A DNA stretch of 64,000 bases, from assembly GCA_964456985.1 (NCBI GenBank), contig CAYWDH010000006.1, positions 1-64,000 of the forward strand. Direction: 5' to 3'. A program made the position numbers and the translations under genes. Origin of the DNA: WJMT01 sp964456985 (GTDB lineage Bacteria; Acidobacteriota; Aminicenantia; Aminicenantales; Aminicenantaceae). The notes beneath the pieces are model-generated. The model saw only the letters and a program-made list of their open reading frames with translations. It was not told the origin of the DNA and did not search any database. Shown one piece after another: positions 17,524-27,185 of the stretch (within the stretch, counting starts at the first letter, position 1; each line of letters begins with the position of its first letter).

Positions 17524-18873
17524 TTATTTTTTGATGTATGGTATGTCTATGTTTTTTTCGCTTTCAAAACCCCTGAAATACAAAACAGGTGGCAGAGAAT
17601 CTGTTTGGTAAGCCAGCTCGAAGCGAACAAAGGTTTCCGGGGGGATGATAAAAGGAGAGGGAGGTCTGTAAAAAAGGGAATCAGTAAGGTCTTCATCCAT
17701 ATAAATCTTCCGGCCTTCATCCACAAGGATGAACTGCTGGTCTCTCATGATTTCTATCCCGGAACTCACCAAGGATTGAATGCCAAGATCGAGGATTACG
17801 GAAGAACCCTTCTTTTGCGCAGAGAAAACCATGACCTTCATAGTGCTGCCGTCTTGATGAGAGATGGCAGGCTCTGGAATCCGGATTTCTTTTTCAGGAT
17901 CAAAAGGAAGGGAAAGGACCTGGTTCCGGATACGGATCCCGAGGGAATCGATCCGGGAAGAGTCGGGCACAAGAAAAAACACTTCCTGGCTCTGGAAAAA
18001 TTCAGGTGTGAAGCGGATAAAGCCTTCCTCCGTTGTGGTGCCTCCCACAGCATAATAAAGGTATCCTCCGTCCGCAGTGAGCCAGATGTATTCCTCGGGC
18101 TCTATCTGGATGATATTTTTTATACTGTCTCCTGATAAGCTTTTACCGCTCAAGCTGACTTTAGCAAACCGCCATCCTTGGGGAGCTTGTTCCTCCTGAA
18201 ATTCGTTTGAAAAGGATAGGGAATGCACTGCTTCTTCCATAAGGCTGCCTTTTGCATAACTCAGTGCTCCTTTAGGAGGTCCCTCCTTCCCGCATGCATC
18301 CTGAAGGTTGCCTTTTATAGGGACACATATATTTCCGTATTCATAGTCAAAGAACTGAAAAGCCATGTTTTGCGCTTCTTTCGGAACAGAGAACACAAAG
18401 CTTACTGTGCGGACATCTCCTTTTTTGGGAATAACGAAGGGTTCGGAGAGGCTGGCACCTTCCTGTATTTGCTCGGTAAGAGCGCTGAAAGAATAGGCCA
18501 GTCCGTCAGCCAGACAGTACACATGGTCCAACAGTTTTTCGACCATGTACGCCACATCGGCGAGTACATATTCCTGCTCGCCTTTCTTTTTTTCGGTCAG
18601 GAGTTTCACGCCCATTGTGTGGTCTGTTTTCTTTTCCAGCTTTTCCTTTTCGATCTTTTGCTTTGGATGGATGTTTTCCCACTGAGTGGTGAGTAATAGA
18701 AATGTTTTCTGTATCGGAGCCGGCTCTTCCACCAGTTCTGTGTGAAAAGAACTGCTTTTAATGGTGATCCTGACGGCTTTGTTCGCCTTCGGATCCTTAG
18801 AAGCAGCGTACATGCAGACAAGATTCAATAAGATAATGAAGGAAACCCATATTTTTGTTTGGTTCTTTTTCAA
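17524..18873 (-). CDS. Exported Ig-like (DUF4352-like) repeat protein
   Basis: 449 residues, apparently starting at TTG (18871-18873), because only this start keeps the signal peptide (hydrophobic residues 8-22). The mature part contains at least three beta-rich segments, ending in phrases such as RTVSFVFSVPKEA, RFTPEFFQSQEVFFLVPDSS and TFVRFELAYQTDSLPP, similar in style to DUF4352/TRF2-like Ig folds; this is pattern resemblance only. It is the first gene of the operon with the VWA and transglutaminase-like genes, 23 bases upstream of the former. No ribosome site is obvious. Its function is unknown. Confidence 0.6.
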   Translation of the reverse strand: MKKNQTKIWVSFIILLNLVCMYAASKDPKANKAVRITIKSSSFHTELVEEPAPIQKTFLLLTTQWENIHPKQKIEKEKLEKKTDHTMGVKLLTEKKKGEQEYVLADVAYMVEKLLDHVYCLADGLAYSFSALTEQIQEGASLSEPFVIPKKGDVRTVSFVFSVPKEAQNMAFQFFDYEYGNICVPIKGNLQDACGKEGPPKGALSYAKGSLMEEAVHSLSFSNEFQEEQAPQGWRFAKVSLSGKSLSGDSIKNIIQIEPEEYIWLTADGGYLYYAVGGTTTEEGFIRFTPEFFQSQEVFFLVPDSSRIDSLGIRIRNQVLSLPFDPEKEIRIPEPAISHQDGSTMKVMVFSAQKKGSSVILDLGIQSLVSSGIEIMRDQQFILVDEGRKIYMDEDLTDSLFYRPPSPFIIPPETFVRFELAYQTDSLPPVLYFRGFESEKNIDIPYIKK

Positions 18874-18956
18874 TGTAACTTTTTGCTTATCATATTACAT
18901 ATAACAACTTTTTTTTCTCCTGTCAATGGAAAGAAGTCTCTATTCGGTTTCTCACA

Positions 18957-18985
18957 TTGACCATTCACCTAGATTGTCGTAAAAT
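18957..18985 (+). promoter_or_regulatory. Sigma-70-type promoter for thiC
   Basis: TTGACC at 18957-18962 and TAAAAT at 18980-18985 with a 17-base spacer. The leader to the thiC start is about 60 bases, too short for a TPP riboswitch, and none of its conserved sequence is visible. Confidence 0.5.
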
Positions 18986-19053
18986 AAAGTTGAAAAACTC
19001 AAAATAAAGAATGTAAGACGCAGGTCACAATAAACTTATGAAACGGCATTCAT

Positions 19054-20370
19054 ATGATAATGACTCAAATCGAACAAGCCAAAAAAGGAAATATAACCAA
19101 TGCCCTCAAACAGGTGGCTGAGGAGGAGGCTCTCTCTGTAGAAGAGGTCCAAAAGCTTGTCGCCTCTGGAAAAGTGGTGATTCCCTTAAACCCGAATCAC
19201 GGGGATATCCATCCAGTGGGGATCGGCAGCCGGCTCCGCACAAAAGTCAATGTCAACATCGGGAGTTCCATGGATTTTCCTGATCTAGAGAGTGAACTTG
19301 AAAAAACAGAGGTCGCCCTCAGATTCAAGACAGATACCATAATGGACCTGAGTACAGGAGGGGATATCAATCAAATCCGGCGGAATATCCTTGATAAAGC
19401 ACATATCCCCCTGGGGACAGTACCGCTCTATCAGGTGGGAATACAGGCCATGGAAAAAAGAGGCGCTATTGTGGATATGACAGAGGAGGATATCTTTTCA
19501 GTCATTGAGCAGCAGGCTGAAGAGGGGGTCGACTTTATGACGGTCCATGCGGGACTCACATCAAAAGCCATAGAGAGGCTGAAAAAGCAGGGCCGTGTGG
19601 CAGATATTGTCTCAAGGGGCGGAGCATTTCATCTGGCCTGGATCCTGCATAATGAAAAAGAGAACCCTCTGTATGAGCATTTTGACCGGCTTCTTGAGAT
19701 CGCCCACAAGTATGATGTGACGCTGAGCCTTGGCGACGGCCTCAGGCCGGGAGCTGTGGCTGACGCGTCAGATAGGCCTCAGTTCGAGGAGCTTCTAACT
19801 CTGGGTGAACTGGTGAAGCGCTCATGGGAAGCCGGAGTCCAGGTTATGGTGGAAGGACCAGGGCATGTTCCCCTTGACCAGATAGATATGAACATGAAGA
19901 TCCAAAAAAGGGTTTGTCAGGGTGCTCCTTTTTATGTGCTCGGTCCCATTGTCACGGACATTGCTCCTGGTTATGACCATATTGTCTCTGCCATAGGAGG
20001 CGCTGTAGCTGCCTGGTCAGGAGCTGATTTTTTGTGTTATGTGACCCCATCTGAGCATCTGGGTCTTCCTTCTCCAGAAGATGTCAGGGAGGGAGTGATC
20101 GCTTCCCGAATCGCCGCCCATGCAGCGGATATCGTAAAGGGAGTCAAAGGCGCTTTGGAGAAGGATTTTGCGATCTCAATGGCCAGGAAAAAGCTGGACT
20201 GGGAAACACAGAAGAAGCTGTCAATCGACCCTTATAAATTTGAGGAGATAAGAGAGCGGAGACGCACAGCGTCGGAGGCCTGTTCCATGTGCGGGGATTT
20301 CTGCGCTCTTAAAATAGTCGAGGATTTCCTGAATTCCTCTGAAAAGGCCTCTAATGGCTCCTCAAGGTAA
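19054..20370 (+). CDS. thiC: Phosphomethylpyrimidine synthase (HMP-P synthase)
   Basis: 438 residues, the short form of ThiC. This radical-SAM-type enzyme converts aminoimidazole ribotide to HMP phosphate for thiamine synthesis in the cytoplasm. The C-terminal iron-sulfur motif is CSMCGDFC at 410-417. Central landmarks include HAGLTSKAIERLKKQGR, SLGDGLRPGA and MVEGPGHVPLDQI, all family signatures. A second ATG lies two codons in; no clear Shine-Dalgarno sequence marks either. Its last 17 bases overlap the downstream endonuclease IV gene. No other thiamine gene lies nearby. Confidence 0.95.
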   Translation: MIMTQIEQAKKGNITNALKQVAEEEALSVEEVQKLVASGKVVIPLNPNHGDIHPVGIGSRLRTKVNVNIGSSMDFPDLESELEKTEVALRFKTDTIMDLSTGGDINQIRRNILDKAHIPLGTVPLYQVGIQAMEKRGAIVDMTEEDIFSVIEQQAEEGVDFMTVHAGLTSKAIERLKKQGRVADIVSRGGAFHLAWILHNEKENPLYEHFDRLLEIAHKYDVTLSLGDGLRPGAVADASDRPQFEELLTLGELVKRSWEAGVQVMVEGPGHVPLDQIDMNMKIQKRVCQGAPFYVLGPIVTDIAPGYDHIVSAIGGAVAAWSGADFLCYVTPSEHLGLPSPEDVREGVIASRIAAHAADIVKGVKGALEKDFAISMARKKLDWETQKKLSIDPYKFEEIRERRRTASEACSMCGDFCALKIVEDFLNSSEKASNGSSR

Positions 20371-21190
20371 ACTGCTTTTCGGTACAGCTGGCATTCCTCA
20401 ATCCGCTCTGAGAAAGGCCACAATAGAAGGCTTGAAAGAGATCAATCGGTTGGGGCTTGACTGTCTTGAAATCGAGTTTGTCCAGGGTGTAAAAATGGGA
20501 GTGGATACAGCCGGGCAGATCCGTAGCGAAGCAGAGCGGCTGGGTGTGGCTCTCAGTGTTCATGCCCCTTATTATGTGAGCCTTAACTCACCCCGTCAAG
20601 GAATAAGGATTACAAGTCATAAAAGGCTTCTCCATTCAGCCCGCATCGCACAGGTCTGCGGAGCCAAGAGTGTGGTGTTCCATCCAGGATATTACGGTCA
20701 GGACAGCCCTAAAGATACTTTTGAAACCATAAAACAGGGACTTAAGGAAGTCGTTTCTATCCTCAAGTCCCAGAACAATACGGTTTCTCTAAGACCCGAG
20801 ACCATGGGCAAGCGCTCTCAATTCGGCTCTCTGGAGGAAGTCCTTTTTCTCTGTCAGCAGGTGGAAGGATTAAAACCCTGTATTGACTTTTCCCATCTTC
20901 ATGCCCGTTATGGAAAAGCCAATGATTACACGAGCTTTTACAGGATTCTGAATAAGATCAAGCTTAAACTTGGTGAAGCGGCTTTAAAAGACATGCATAT
21001 CCATATGAGCGGGATAATGTACGGGGAAAAAGGGGAGATCAAGCACCTTATGCTCGATAAATCAGACTTCCGTTATGATGAGTGCATACAGGCGCTCAAG
21101 GATTTTGATGTGGAAGGTCTGATTATCATAGAAAGTCCTACTCAGGAAAAAGATGCATTGATGCTTAAAAACCTCTACCACTCTTCCTAG
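20354..21190 (+). CDS. Endonuclease IV-like AP endonuclease (TIM barrel)
   Basis: 278 residues. The pattern fits the AP endonuclease 2 / endonuclease IV fold. Successive barrel strands carry metal-ligand candidates in SVHAPYYV, VVFHPGYYG, LRPETMGK, CIDFSHLHAR, DMHIHMSG and IIIESPT. Endonuclease IV cuts DNA 5' to abasic sites. The start lies inside the end of thiC (17-base overlap, different frame), which suggests co-transcription. A sugar-isomerase-like role is an alternative for this fold, but the His/Glu/Asp set and order fit Nfo-type proteins best. Confidence 0.8.
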   Translation: MAPQGKLLFGTAGIPQSALRKATIEGLKEINRLGLDCLEIEFVQGVKMGVDTAGQIRSEAERLGVALSVHAPYYVSLNSPRQGIRITSHKRLLHSARIAQVCGAKSVVFHPGYYGQDSPKDTFETIKQGLKEVVSILKSQNNTVSLRPETMGKRSQFGSLEEVLFLCQQVEGLKPCIDFSHLHARYGKANDYTSFYRILNKIKLKLGEAALKDMHIHMSGIMYGEKGEIKHLMLDKSDFRYDECIQALKDFDVEGLIIIESPTQEKDALMLKNLYHSS

Positions 21191-21202
21191 ACTGACAACA
21201 GC

Positions 21203-21454
21203 TTATTTTTCTTTAGCGAAGATGTTATAAAGCCACCCGAAGAGCCAGCCCGTAATAAATCCGTCCACAAAACCCCATATCAGCCCTATCAGGCTGCCGA
21301 GATAGCTAAAGCTGTAGCCAAAGTAGAAAGCGTTTAATTTTGAAAGAGTTTCTCCCTGGCCGCCTGTTAAAAGGAGAAAAATCGTGGCAAGGAAAATAGT
21401 GGCGCCCCAGAGTATGCCTCCGGAGAGAGCTAAAGCCGTTTTGTTGAGTTTCAT
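21203..21454 (-). CDS. Small membrane protein, holin-like
   Basis: 83 residues from the ATG at 21454, chosen because GGGAGGG lies five bases upstream; an in-frame ATG six codons earlier has no such site. Two strongly hydrophobic helices (about 5-30 and 40-75) are rich in Gly and aromatic residues, and the tail is short and charged. Similar stand-alone proteins are often labelled phage-holin-like, but no phage genes are near. It converges on the endonuclease gene. Function is unknown. Confidence 0.6.
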   Translation of the reverse strand: MKLNKTALALSGGILWGATIFLATIFLLLTGGQGETLSKLNAFYFGYSFSYLGSLIGLIWGFVDGFITGWLFGWLYNIFAKEK

Positions 21455-21503
21455 AAAACCCTCCCTATTCATAATTATATCGATTCATAATAATACCAAA
21501 GCT

Positions 21504-22427
21504 TTATTTGGTCAAATTTTTCATGATTTCAAGAAGCACTCTTCTGTTTGTTTCTTCAAGATCCAACTGGTTTATTTTTTCTTCTGTCAGGGCATCTTGC
21601 TGGCTCTCTGCAAGTTCGTAAGCCTTTTCTTTTTTGCCCCTGTAGTAAAAACTCAATATATTGAAAGCGTGGCTCGGCTCCATTATCTCCGAAGGCACAT
21701 CGGATGACTGAGAGATAACAAATATCCTTGAAAAATAGTATTCAGATTTTTTGAAATTTTTCTCCTTGAAATGCATAACTCCCAGGAGAAAAAGAGACCT
21801 GGTTTCCAGGGGAACTTGTTTTGTAAGGTCTTCCAGGGTTTTTTTGGCTTTTCTTTCTTGTTTTTCCTTAAGATAGATTTCGTGGAGCTCATAATAAGGC
21901 TCTTTTTCCTTAGGGTTTTCTTTTATATATGTATTGAGTTCCTGTATTTTATTTCTAAGTGCTGCCTCTTCATTTGGTTCTTCCTCAGAGGGGGACGCAG
22001 ATGTTTCAGGCTGCGTCATGTCTTTGGAATCCGGTATAAGCTCCTCTTGTCCTATCCCGAAATAAGCGAGAATCCGAGAAAGGTCCTCCCTTTTCTCTGA
22101 ATCCAGCTTTACTTTGGTCATCTCTTCTATCCCTATGAGCTCGGCAGCGGTCATAAGATGGTTTTTACTTTCTTCCTGCCGGTCAAGATAATAGTAAGAA
22201 AGACCCAATAACACATGCGCTTTTCCCAGAATATCATCGTGTCCCTCTATCCCAAAAACAGCGATTGTTAATTCTTTTACCGCCTTTCTGAAATTCCCTG
22301 CTCTAAATGAAGCCTCCCCTTCATTGAGCAGCCGTGTGTAAAAAGAATCAATTTCCTGGGCTTTCAATAAAAGGGCAAATCCAATAAAGATAAGGGCATA
22401 TAAAACCCAAGTTTTTTTCCTCATCAT
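21504..22427 (-). CDS. Exported TPR-repeat protein
   Basis: 307 residues if it starts at the ATG-ATG pair near 22427; the frame is open 17 codons further to a GTG at 22478. The 22427 start places a hydrophobic signal segment (about 6-22) at the N-terminus. Tetratricopeptide-like helices are visible (GEASFRAGNFRKAVKELTIAV; KAHVLLGLSYYYLDRQEES; later YYELHEIYLKEKQERKAKKTL and SLFLLGVMHFKEKNFKKSEYYF). An acidic linker rich in Glu and Ser lies near 130-150. TPR proteins act as protein-binding scaffolds. No function can be assigned from its neighbours. Confidence 0.75.
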   Translation of the reverse strand: MMRKKTWVLYALIFIGFALLLKAQEIDSFYTRLLNEGEASFRAGNFRKAVKELTIAVFGIEGHDDILGKAHVLLGLSYYYLDRQEESKNHLMTAAELIGIEEMTKVKLDSEKREDLSRILAYFGIGQEELIPDSKDMTQPETSASPSEEEPNEEAALRNKIQELNTYIKENPKEKEPYYELHEIYLKEKQERKAKKTLEDLTKQVPLETRSLFLLGVMHFKEKNFKKSEYYFSRIFVISQSSDVPSEIMEPSHAFNILSFYYRGKKEKAYELAESQQDALTEEKINQLDLEETNRRVLLEIMKNLTK

Positions 22428-22546
22428 ATCATTATTTCTATACCAATCTTTTCTTTTTGTCAAAAGGCCTTTTTTCACTTTACACTGGAGATATTAAACA
22501 TTAAACTTATTCCATATCCTGTATGATGAACAAGTCGAGGTTGCTG

Positions 22547-22615
22547 CAGATGCGAGGCGCAGGGTATGAAGCTGTGGTCCTTCACTGCGAATGCCCTGCA
22601 ACAAGGCAAATGCTG
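22547..22615. repeat. Structured intergenic segment before the hybrid kinase
   Basis: GCAGGG (22559-22564) pairs with CCCTGC (22594-22599), and TGAAG (22567-22571) with CTTCA (22580-22584), giving a two-part hairpin. Flanking GCAGATGC and GCAAATGC blocks are weakly complementary. It may be a repeat palindrome or a regulatory RNA structure in the 233-base gap; I see no gene there. Confidence 0.35.
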
Positions 22616-22717
22616 TAGGATTGGCTTGCCTGATAGGTAAAAATATGCTTATCGCCATTTTTTATGAATAGTACAGGTTAACAGATATCAAGACTGTTTT
22701 CATGGAAGGGAATGCTT

Positions 22718-25700
22718 ATGGAAGACAGAAGAATAAGTCAGCCTAAATCAGATTCGTCCGAAGCCAGATACAAACGCCTGATGGAAAATATAAATGTGGG
22801 CATTTACAGAAACACTCCGGGCCCGAAGGGAACCTTTATTGAGGCAAATCCCGCTATTATCAAGATGTTCGGATTTAAAAGCAAAAAGGAGTTTCTTAAA
22901 AGGAATGTATCTGACCTTTATCAGGAACCAGAGGACAGAAAAAAATTAAACGGAAAAATGAAGAAGGACCATTTTGTCAAAGATGAAGTCCTTAAATTAA
23001 AAAGGAGAGACGGCACTTTTTTATGGGCTTCTGTCACTGCCGTGGCTGTTAAAGACAAAGACGGTAAGATTCAGTATTATGACGGGATTATTGAGGATAT
23101 CACAGACCGCATAGAAGCCGAACAAGCCCTTGATGAAGAGAAAAGTCGGTTCAGACAGCTTTATGAAAACGCGCAGGAAGGGATCGTGATCACTTCCAAT
23201 GATGGCACGGTCAGTCATGCAAATCGGGAATTTTTGAGGATATTCGGCTACAAGCTCAAAGAAGTAGTAGGACAGAATATTGACAGGCTTGTTGCCGGTT
23301 ATGAGATCAGCAGGGCAAAAGAAATAACAAACAATGTTGTTAAAGGAAAAAACGTGGCTCTGGAGACTGTTCGAAGCCGAAAAGACGGTTCCTCGGTCAA
23401 CGTATCGGTCATTGCTTCTCCTATCTCTGCAGGGGAAAAACAGCTGGGGGTCTTTGGAATATACAGGGACATCACAGAGCGTAAAAAAGCAGAAGAGCGG
23501 GTCAAACATCTTAACCAGGTGCTGAATGCCGTGCGCAATGTGAACCAGCTCATCATTCAAACAAAAGACAGGATCAAACTCATCAACAAGGCTTGCCAGG
23601 GGATCGTTGAAACCCGCGGGTATCAAAGTGCTTTGATCGTTCTTTTTAACGGATCCGGTAAGATTTCCGCTACAGCCGAAGCTGGGATTGGAGAGCAAAT
23701 GGCTCCTTTGGTCAATAAGATGAAAAAGGGATGGCTTCCGGGTTGCGGGAAAAAAGCTTTGAAGAATAAGGGCGTTATGACTTTTAAGGATCTTCGAGAG
23801 GCATGCCCGGGTTGTCCCTTGTCACAGAGTATCAGCCGTAAGAAAGGGGGGATGTCGATCAGCCTGACCCATAAAGATAATGTGTATGGTTTTATGACGG
23901 TTTCCATTCCAGAAGATTATATAAATGACAAAGCGGAGAAGGACCTGTTTGAAGAAATGGCCGATGATATCGCCTTTGGGCTTCATTCCATTGAAGCGGA
24001 GAAAAAACGCAGAAAGGCAGAGAAGGAACTTCAGAGCGCTCTGGAAAAGGCCAAGCTTGCTGACAAAGCAAAGACTGAGTTTCTGGCGAATATGAGTCAT
24101 GAGATACGGACTCCCATGAATGCTGTGATAGGTATGACAGGGCTTCTTCTAGATACAAACCTCAACAGCGAGCAGCTCAAATACACAGAGACCATTCGTA
24201 CGAGCGGTGAGTCTCTTCTCTCGCTCATAAACGATATACTTGATTTCTCAAAGATAGAGGCCGGTCAGCTGCAGCTTGAGGACATGGATTTCAATCTGTG
24301 GTCACTGCTTGAGGATTTTGCATCCATTATGGCTTTCCAGGCGCATGAAAAAGGCCTTGAGTTTATTTGTGCGCCTGATCCGAATGTGCCTACCTATCTT
24401 AAAGGAGACCCCGGACGCCTGAGGCAGGTTCTGGTCAATCTGGCGGGAAATTCCATAAAGTTCACAGAAGAGGGCGAGGTTGCAGTCCGGGTGAGCGTTG
24501 AATCCGAGACGGATAAAGAGACGATGCTCCGGTTTACTGTCCGCGACACGGGTATCGGGATTCCAAAAGATAAGCAGAAATTCATATTTAATATTTTCAC
24601 TCAGGTAGATGGTTCAAGCACCCGGAAAGCCGGAGGAACAGGTCTGGGCCTGGCTATCTCCAAACAATTGACAGAGAAGATGGGAGGGAAAATTGATGTA
24701 AGGAGCGAGGGGAAAAAAGGCTCTGAGTTCAGTTTCACCGCACGGTTCAAAAAACAGAAAAAACACAAACCTGCTGAAAAGCTTGTGGCTGATATAAGCG
24801 GCACACATATTCTTATTGTGGATGATAACCGAACAAACAGAGAAGTTTTAAGAAGCCAACTTGAGTCCTGGGATGTCCGGGTTGATGACGCACAGGACGG
24901 CCCCACAGCTCTTCATAAGCTGTATAAAGCCTACAACGAAGGAGACCCGTTCCAGCTTGCCATCCTGGATATGCAGATGCCGGATATGGACGGAGAAGCT
25001 TTGGGCAAGGCCATAAAAGTCGATAAGAAGATAAGAGGTGTCCATTTGATCATGATGACTTCAATGGGGCAGAGAGGCGATGCCTTCCGTCTGGAGGAGA
25101 TCGGATTCACAGCTTATCTCACCAAACCGGTCAGGCAGTCAGACCTTTTTGACTGTTTAGCCACTGTTATTGGAAGGGGTGTTAAAGCAAAAACGGAAAG
25201 AGTTCTGATCACCCGCCATCTTATCCGTGAGATGCGCCGCGGCAAGACCAAGGTCCTTCTGGTTGAGGATAACATTACAAACCAGCAGGTCGCTACAGCT
25301 ATGCTTAAAAAGATGGGAATGCGCGTGGATGCTGTGGCTGACGGTGCTGAGGCTGTGAGAGTTTTAAGAGATATTTCCTATGACCTTGTGCTTATGGATG
25401 TGCAGATGCCAGTGATGGATGGTTTGGAAGCCACAAGGAAGATCCGTAACCCGAAGACAAAGGTGTTGGATCACGATATCCCCATCATTGCCATGACCGC
25501 ACATGCCATGGAGGGCGACAGGGAAAAATGCCTGGAAGCCGGGATGAACGACTATATATCAAAGCCGGTCAGCATCCAAAATTTAGCCCGGACTCTGGAT
25601 AAATGGGTCAAGAAACAGGAAGATGGGGAGAAAAAAGAAAAGCAATCGGCTCCTCCTTCCCCTGTGTTTAATAAAGAAATGCTCGAAGAGCGTTTGATGG

Positions 25701-25996
25701 GCGATGAAAATATATTGAAAGAGATTTTGGATATATTTATCGAGGAAAGCGCTATCCAGATAGAATCATTAAAAGAATATTTAGAGGAAAAAGACTTTGA
25801 GAAAATGAGGATACAGGCCCATACGATCAAAGGAGCTGCTGCTAATATAGGAGGAGAGAGACTCCGCGAAACAGCATTTAAGATGGAAAAGGCCGCGGAT
25901 ATGGGAGACTTTGCCGAGATCACATCTCTTATGCCCGAGCTTGAAGAACAGTATGGTGTTTTAAGAAAGGTTTTGGAAAAAGAGATCGAAAAATAG
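22718..25996 (+). CDS. Hybrid sensor histidine kinase (PAS-PAS-GAF-HisKA-HATPase-REC-REC-HPt)
   Basis: 1092 residues from the ATG at 22718, preferred over an ATG two codons earlier because AAGGGA is then well spaced. Order: two PAS domains (about 20-255, each ending in an ITDR/ITERKKAE-type linker), GAF (about 265-420), dimerisation domain with phospho-His461 in MSHEIRTP, ATPase domain with an N box (NLAGNSIKF) and GTGLGLAI, receiver 1 (Asp751 in ILDMQMP), receiver 2 (Asp894 in LMDVQMP) and a C-terminal HPt domain (His1035 in AHTIKGAA). No membrane segment is seen, so sensing is cytoplasmic. A complete internal phosphorelay is present, and the output regulator is not adjacent. Confidence 0.92.
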   Translation: MEDRRISQPKSDSSEARYKRLMENINVGIYRNTPGPKGTFIEANPAIIKMFGFKSKKEFLKRNVSDLYQEPEDRKKLNGKMKKDHFVKDEVLKLKRRDGTFLWASVTAVAVKDKDGKIQYYDGIIEDITDRIEAEQALDEEKSRFRQLYENAQEGIVITSNDGTVSHANREFLRIFGYKLKEVVGQNIDRLVAGYEISRAKEITNNVVKGKNVALETVRSRKDGSSVNVSVIASPISAGEKQLGVFGIYRDITERKKAEERVKHLNQVLNAVRNVNQLIIQTKDRIKLINKACQGIVETRGYQSALIVLFNGSGKISATAEAGIGEQMAPLVNKMKKGWLPGCGKKALKNKGVMTFKDLREACPGCPLSQSISRKKGGMSISLTHKDNVYGFMTVSIPEDYINDKAEKDLFEEMADDIAFGLHSIEAEKKRRKAEKELQSALEKAKLADKAKTEFLANMSHEIRTPMNAVIGMTGLLLDTNLNSEQLKYTETIRTSGESLLSLINDILDFSKIEAGQLQLEDMDFNLWSLLEDFASIMAFQAHEKGLEFICAPDPNVPTYLKGDPGRLRQVLVNLAGNSIKFTEEGEVAVRVSVESETDKETMLRFTVRDTGIGIPKDKQKFIFNIFTQVDGSSTRKAGGTGLGLAISKQLTEKMGGKIDVRSEGKKGSEFSFTARFKKQKKHKPAEKLVADISGTHILIVDDNRTNREVLRSQLESWDVRVDDAQDGPTALHKLYKAYNEGDPFQLAILDMQMPDMDGEALGKAIKVDKKIRGVHLIMMTSMGQRGDAFRLEEIGFTAYLTKPVRQSDLFDCLATVIGRGVKAKTERVLITRHLIREMRRGKTKVLLVEDNITNQQVATAMLKKMGMRVDAVADGAEAVRVLRDISYDLVLMDVQMPVMDGLEATRKIRNPKTKVLDHDIPIIAMTAHAMEGDREKCLEAGMNDYISKPVSIQNLARTLDKWVKKQEDGEKKEKQSAPPSPVFNKEMLEERLMGDENILKEILDIFIEESAIQIESLKEYLEEKDFEKMRIQAHTIKGAAANIGGERLRETAFKMEKAADMGDFAEITSLMPELEEQYGVLRKVLEKEIEK

Positions 25997-26005
25997 GGGA
26001 ATAAT

Positions 26006-27139
26006 ATGGAAATTCCTTTACTTGATTTAAAAGCGCAATACGCGTCCATAAAGGACGAAATTCAGGCAGCCGTGGATGAGGTCTTTGATTCCCAGTACTT
26101 CATACTGGGGCCAAAAGTCAAAGAGCTGGAGCAGGAGATCTCCCGGTATTCAGAGACATCCTTTGCCCTGGGGGTCTCTTCAGGAACTGACGCACTCCTT
26201 ATTTCTCTTATGGCGCTGGGCATAGAGCCGGGAGACGAGGTCATCACAACACCGTTTACCTTTTTCTCCACAGCCGGAGTGATTGCCCGCCTTAACGCCA
26301 CTCCCAAATTTGTGGATATAGACCCTGACACCTACAACATAGACCCGGAAAAGCTGGAATCAGCCATAACCCGCCGCACCAAAGCCATTATCCCTGTTCA
26401 TCTTTTCGGGCAGTGCGCGGATATGGACCCTATACTAAAAACCGCCTCCAAGCATGCTCTCCCGGTCATAGAAGATGCGGCCCAGTCCATAGGAGCCCAG
26501 TACAAGCACAAAAAAGCTGGCTCAATGGGGGAGCTTGGTATCTTCTCCTTTTTCCCTTCCAAAAACCTGGGCGGAGCCGGCGACGGCGGCATGGTCATAA
26601 CCCGGGATTCTGCGTTTTATGACAGACTCGAAGCACTCCGAGTGCACGGAGCGCGAGCCAAATACTTTCACAAAATCGTCGGGGGGAATTTCCGGCTGGA
26701 TGCTCTTCAGGCAGCAGTGCTTCTGGTCAAGATTAAATACCTTGATTCCTGGTCGGAAAAACGCCGGAAAAATGCAGCCCTCTATAACAGGCTCTTTGCT
26801 CAGTCAGGCCTCATAGAAAAAGGAATCATCAGAACTCCTGTTGAGGTTTATAAGGACTCGGGAGACAGGAACCATCACATCTACAATCAGTACACTCTGC
26901 GCACCCGCTCCAGGGACAAGCTCCGGGAATATCTCAGGGAACAGGGAATAAGCACAGCCATCTATTATCCGCTACCGCTTCACCTTCAGGAATGCTTCAA
27001 AGACCTGGGTTATCTCAGGGGAGATTTTCCAGGGGCAGAGAAAGCCTCCGGTTCCGTTCTCTCACTTCCAGTATATCCTGAGCTCACCAACTCCCAGCAG
27101 GAATACATCGTGGAAAAAATGAGCGATTTTTATAAATAA
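26006..27139 (+). CDS. DegT/DnrJ/EryC1/StrS-family sugar aminotransferase
   Basis: 377 residues. A PLP-dependent enzyme that aminates nucleotide-linked keto sugars. Lys186 in FFPSKNLGG should bind PLP, and VSSGTDAL (58-65) and EDAAQSIGA (156-164) are cofactor-contact signatures. The beginning, IPLLDLKAQY, resembles WbpE/WlbC-type aminotransferases making diamino-uronic acids, which would fit the UDP-sugar dehydrogenases 8 kb downstream; that link is inference. AGGGG precedes the ATG, 9 bases after the kinase gene, so it may be co-transcribed with it. Confidence 0.9.
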   Translation: MEIPLLDLKAQYASIKDEIQAAVDEVFDSQYFILGPKVKELEQEISRYSETSFALGVSSGTDALLISLMALGIEPGDEVITTPFTFFSTAGVIARLNATPKFVDIDPDTYNIDPEKLESAITRRTKAIIPVHLFGQCADMDPILKTASKHALPVIEDAAQSIGAQYKHKKAGSMGELGIFSFFPSKNLGGAGDGGMVITRDSAFYDRLEALRVHGARAKYFHKIVGGNFRLDALQAAVLLVKIKYLDSWSEKRRKNAALYNRLFAQSGLIEKGIIRTPVEVYKDSGDRNHHIYNQYTLRTRSRDKLREYLREQGISTAIYYPLPLHLQECFKDLGYLRGDFPGAEKASGSVLSLPVYPELTNSQQEYIVEKMSDFYK

Positions 27140-27185
27140 AAAAATTGGAAAATGGGGAGATCATTTCCGTTAAAAAGGAGGGCTT

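Noticed and set aside
18870..19053. TPP riboswitch upstream of thiC
   Set aside because: The conserved CTGAGA-type core is not visible, and the leader after the proposed promoter is too short.
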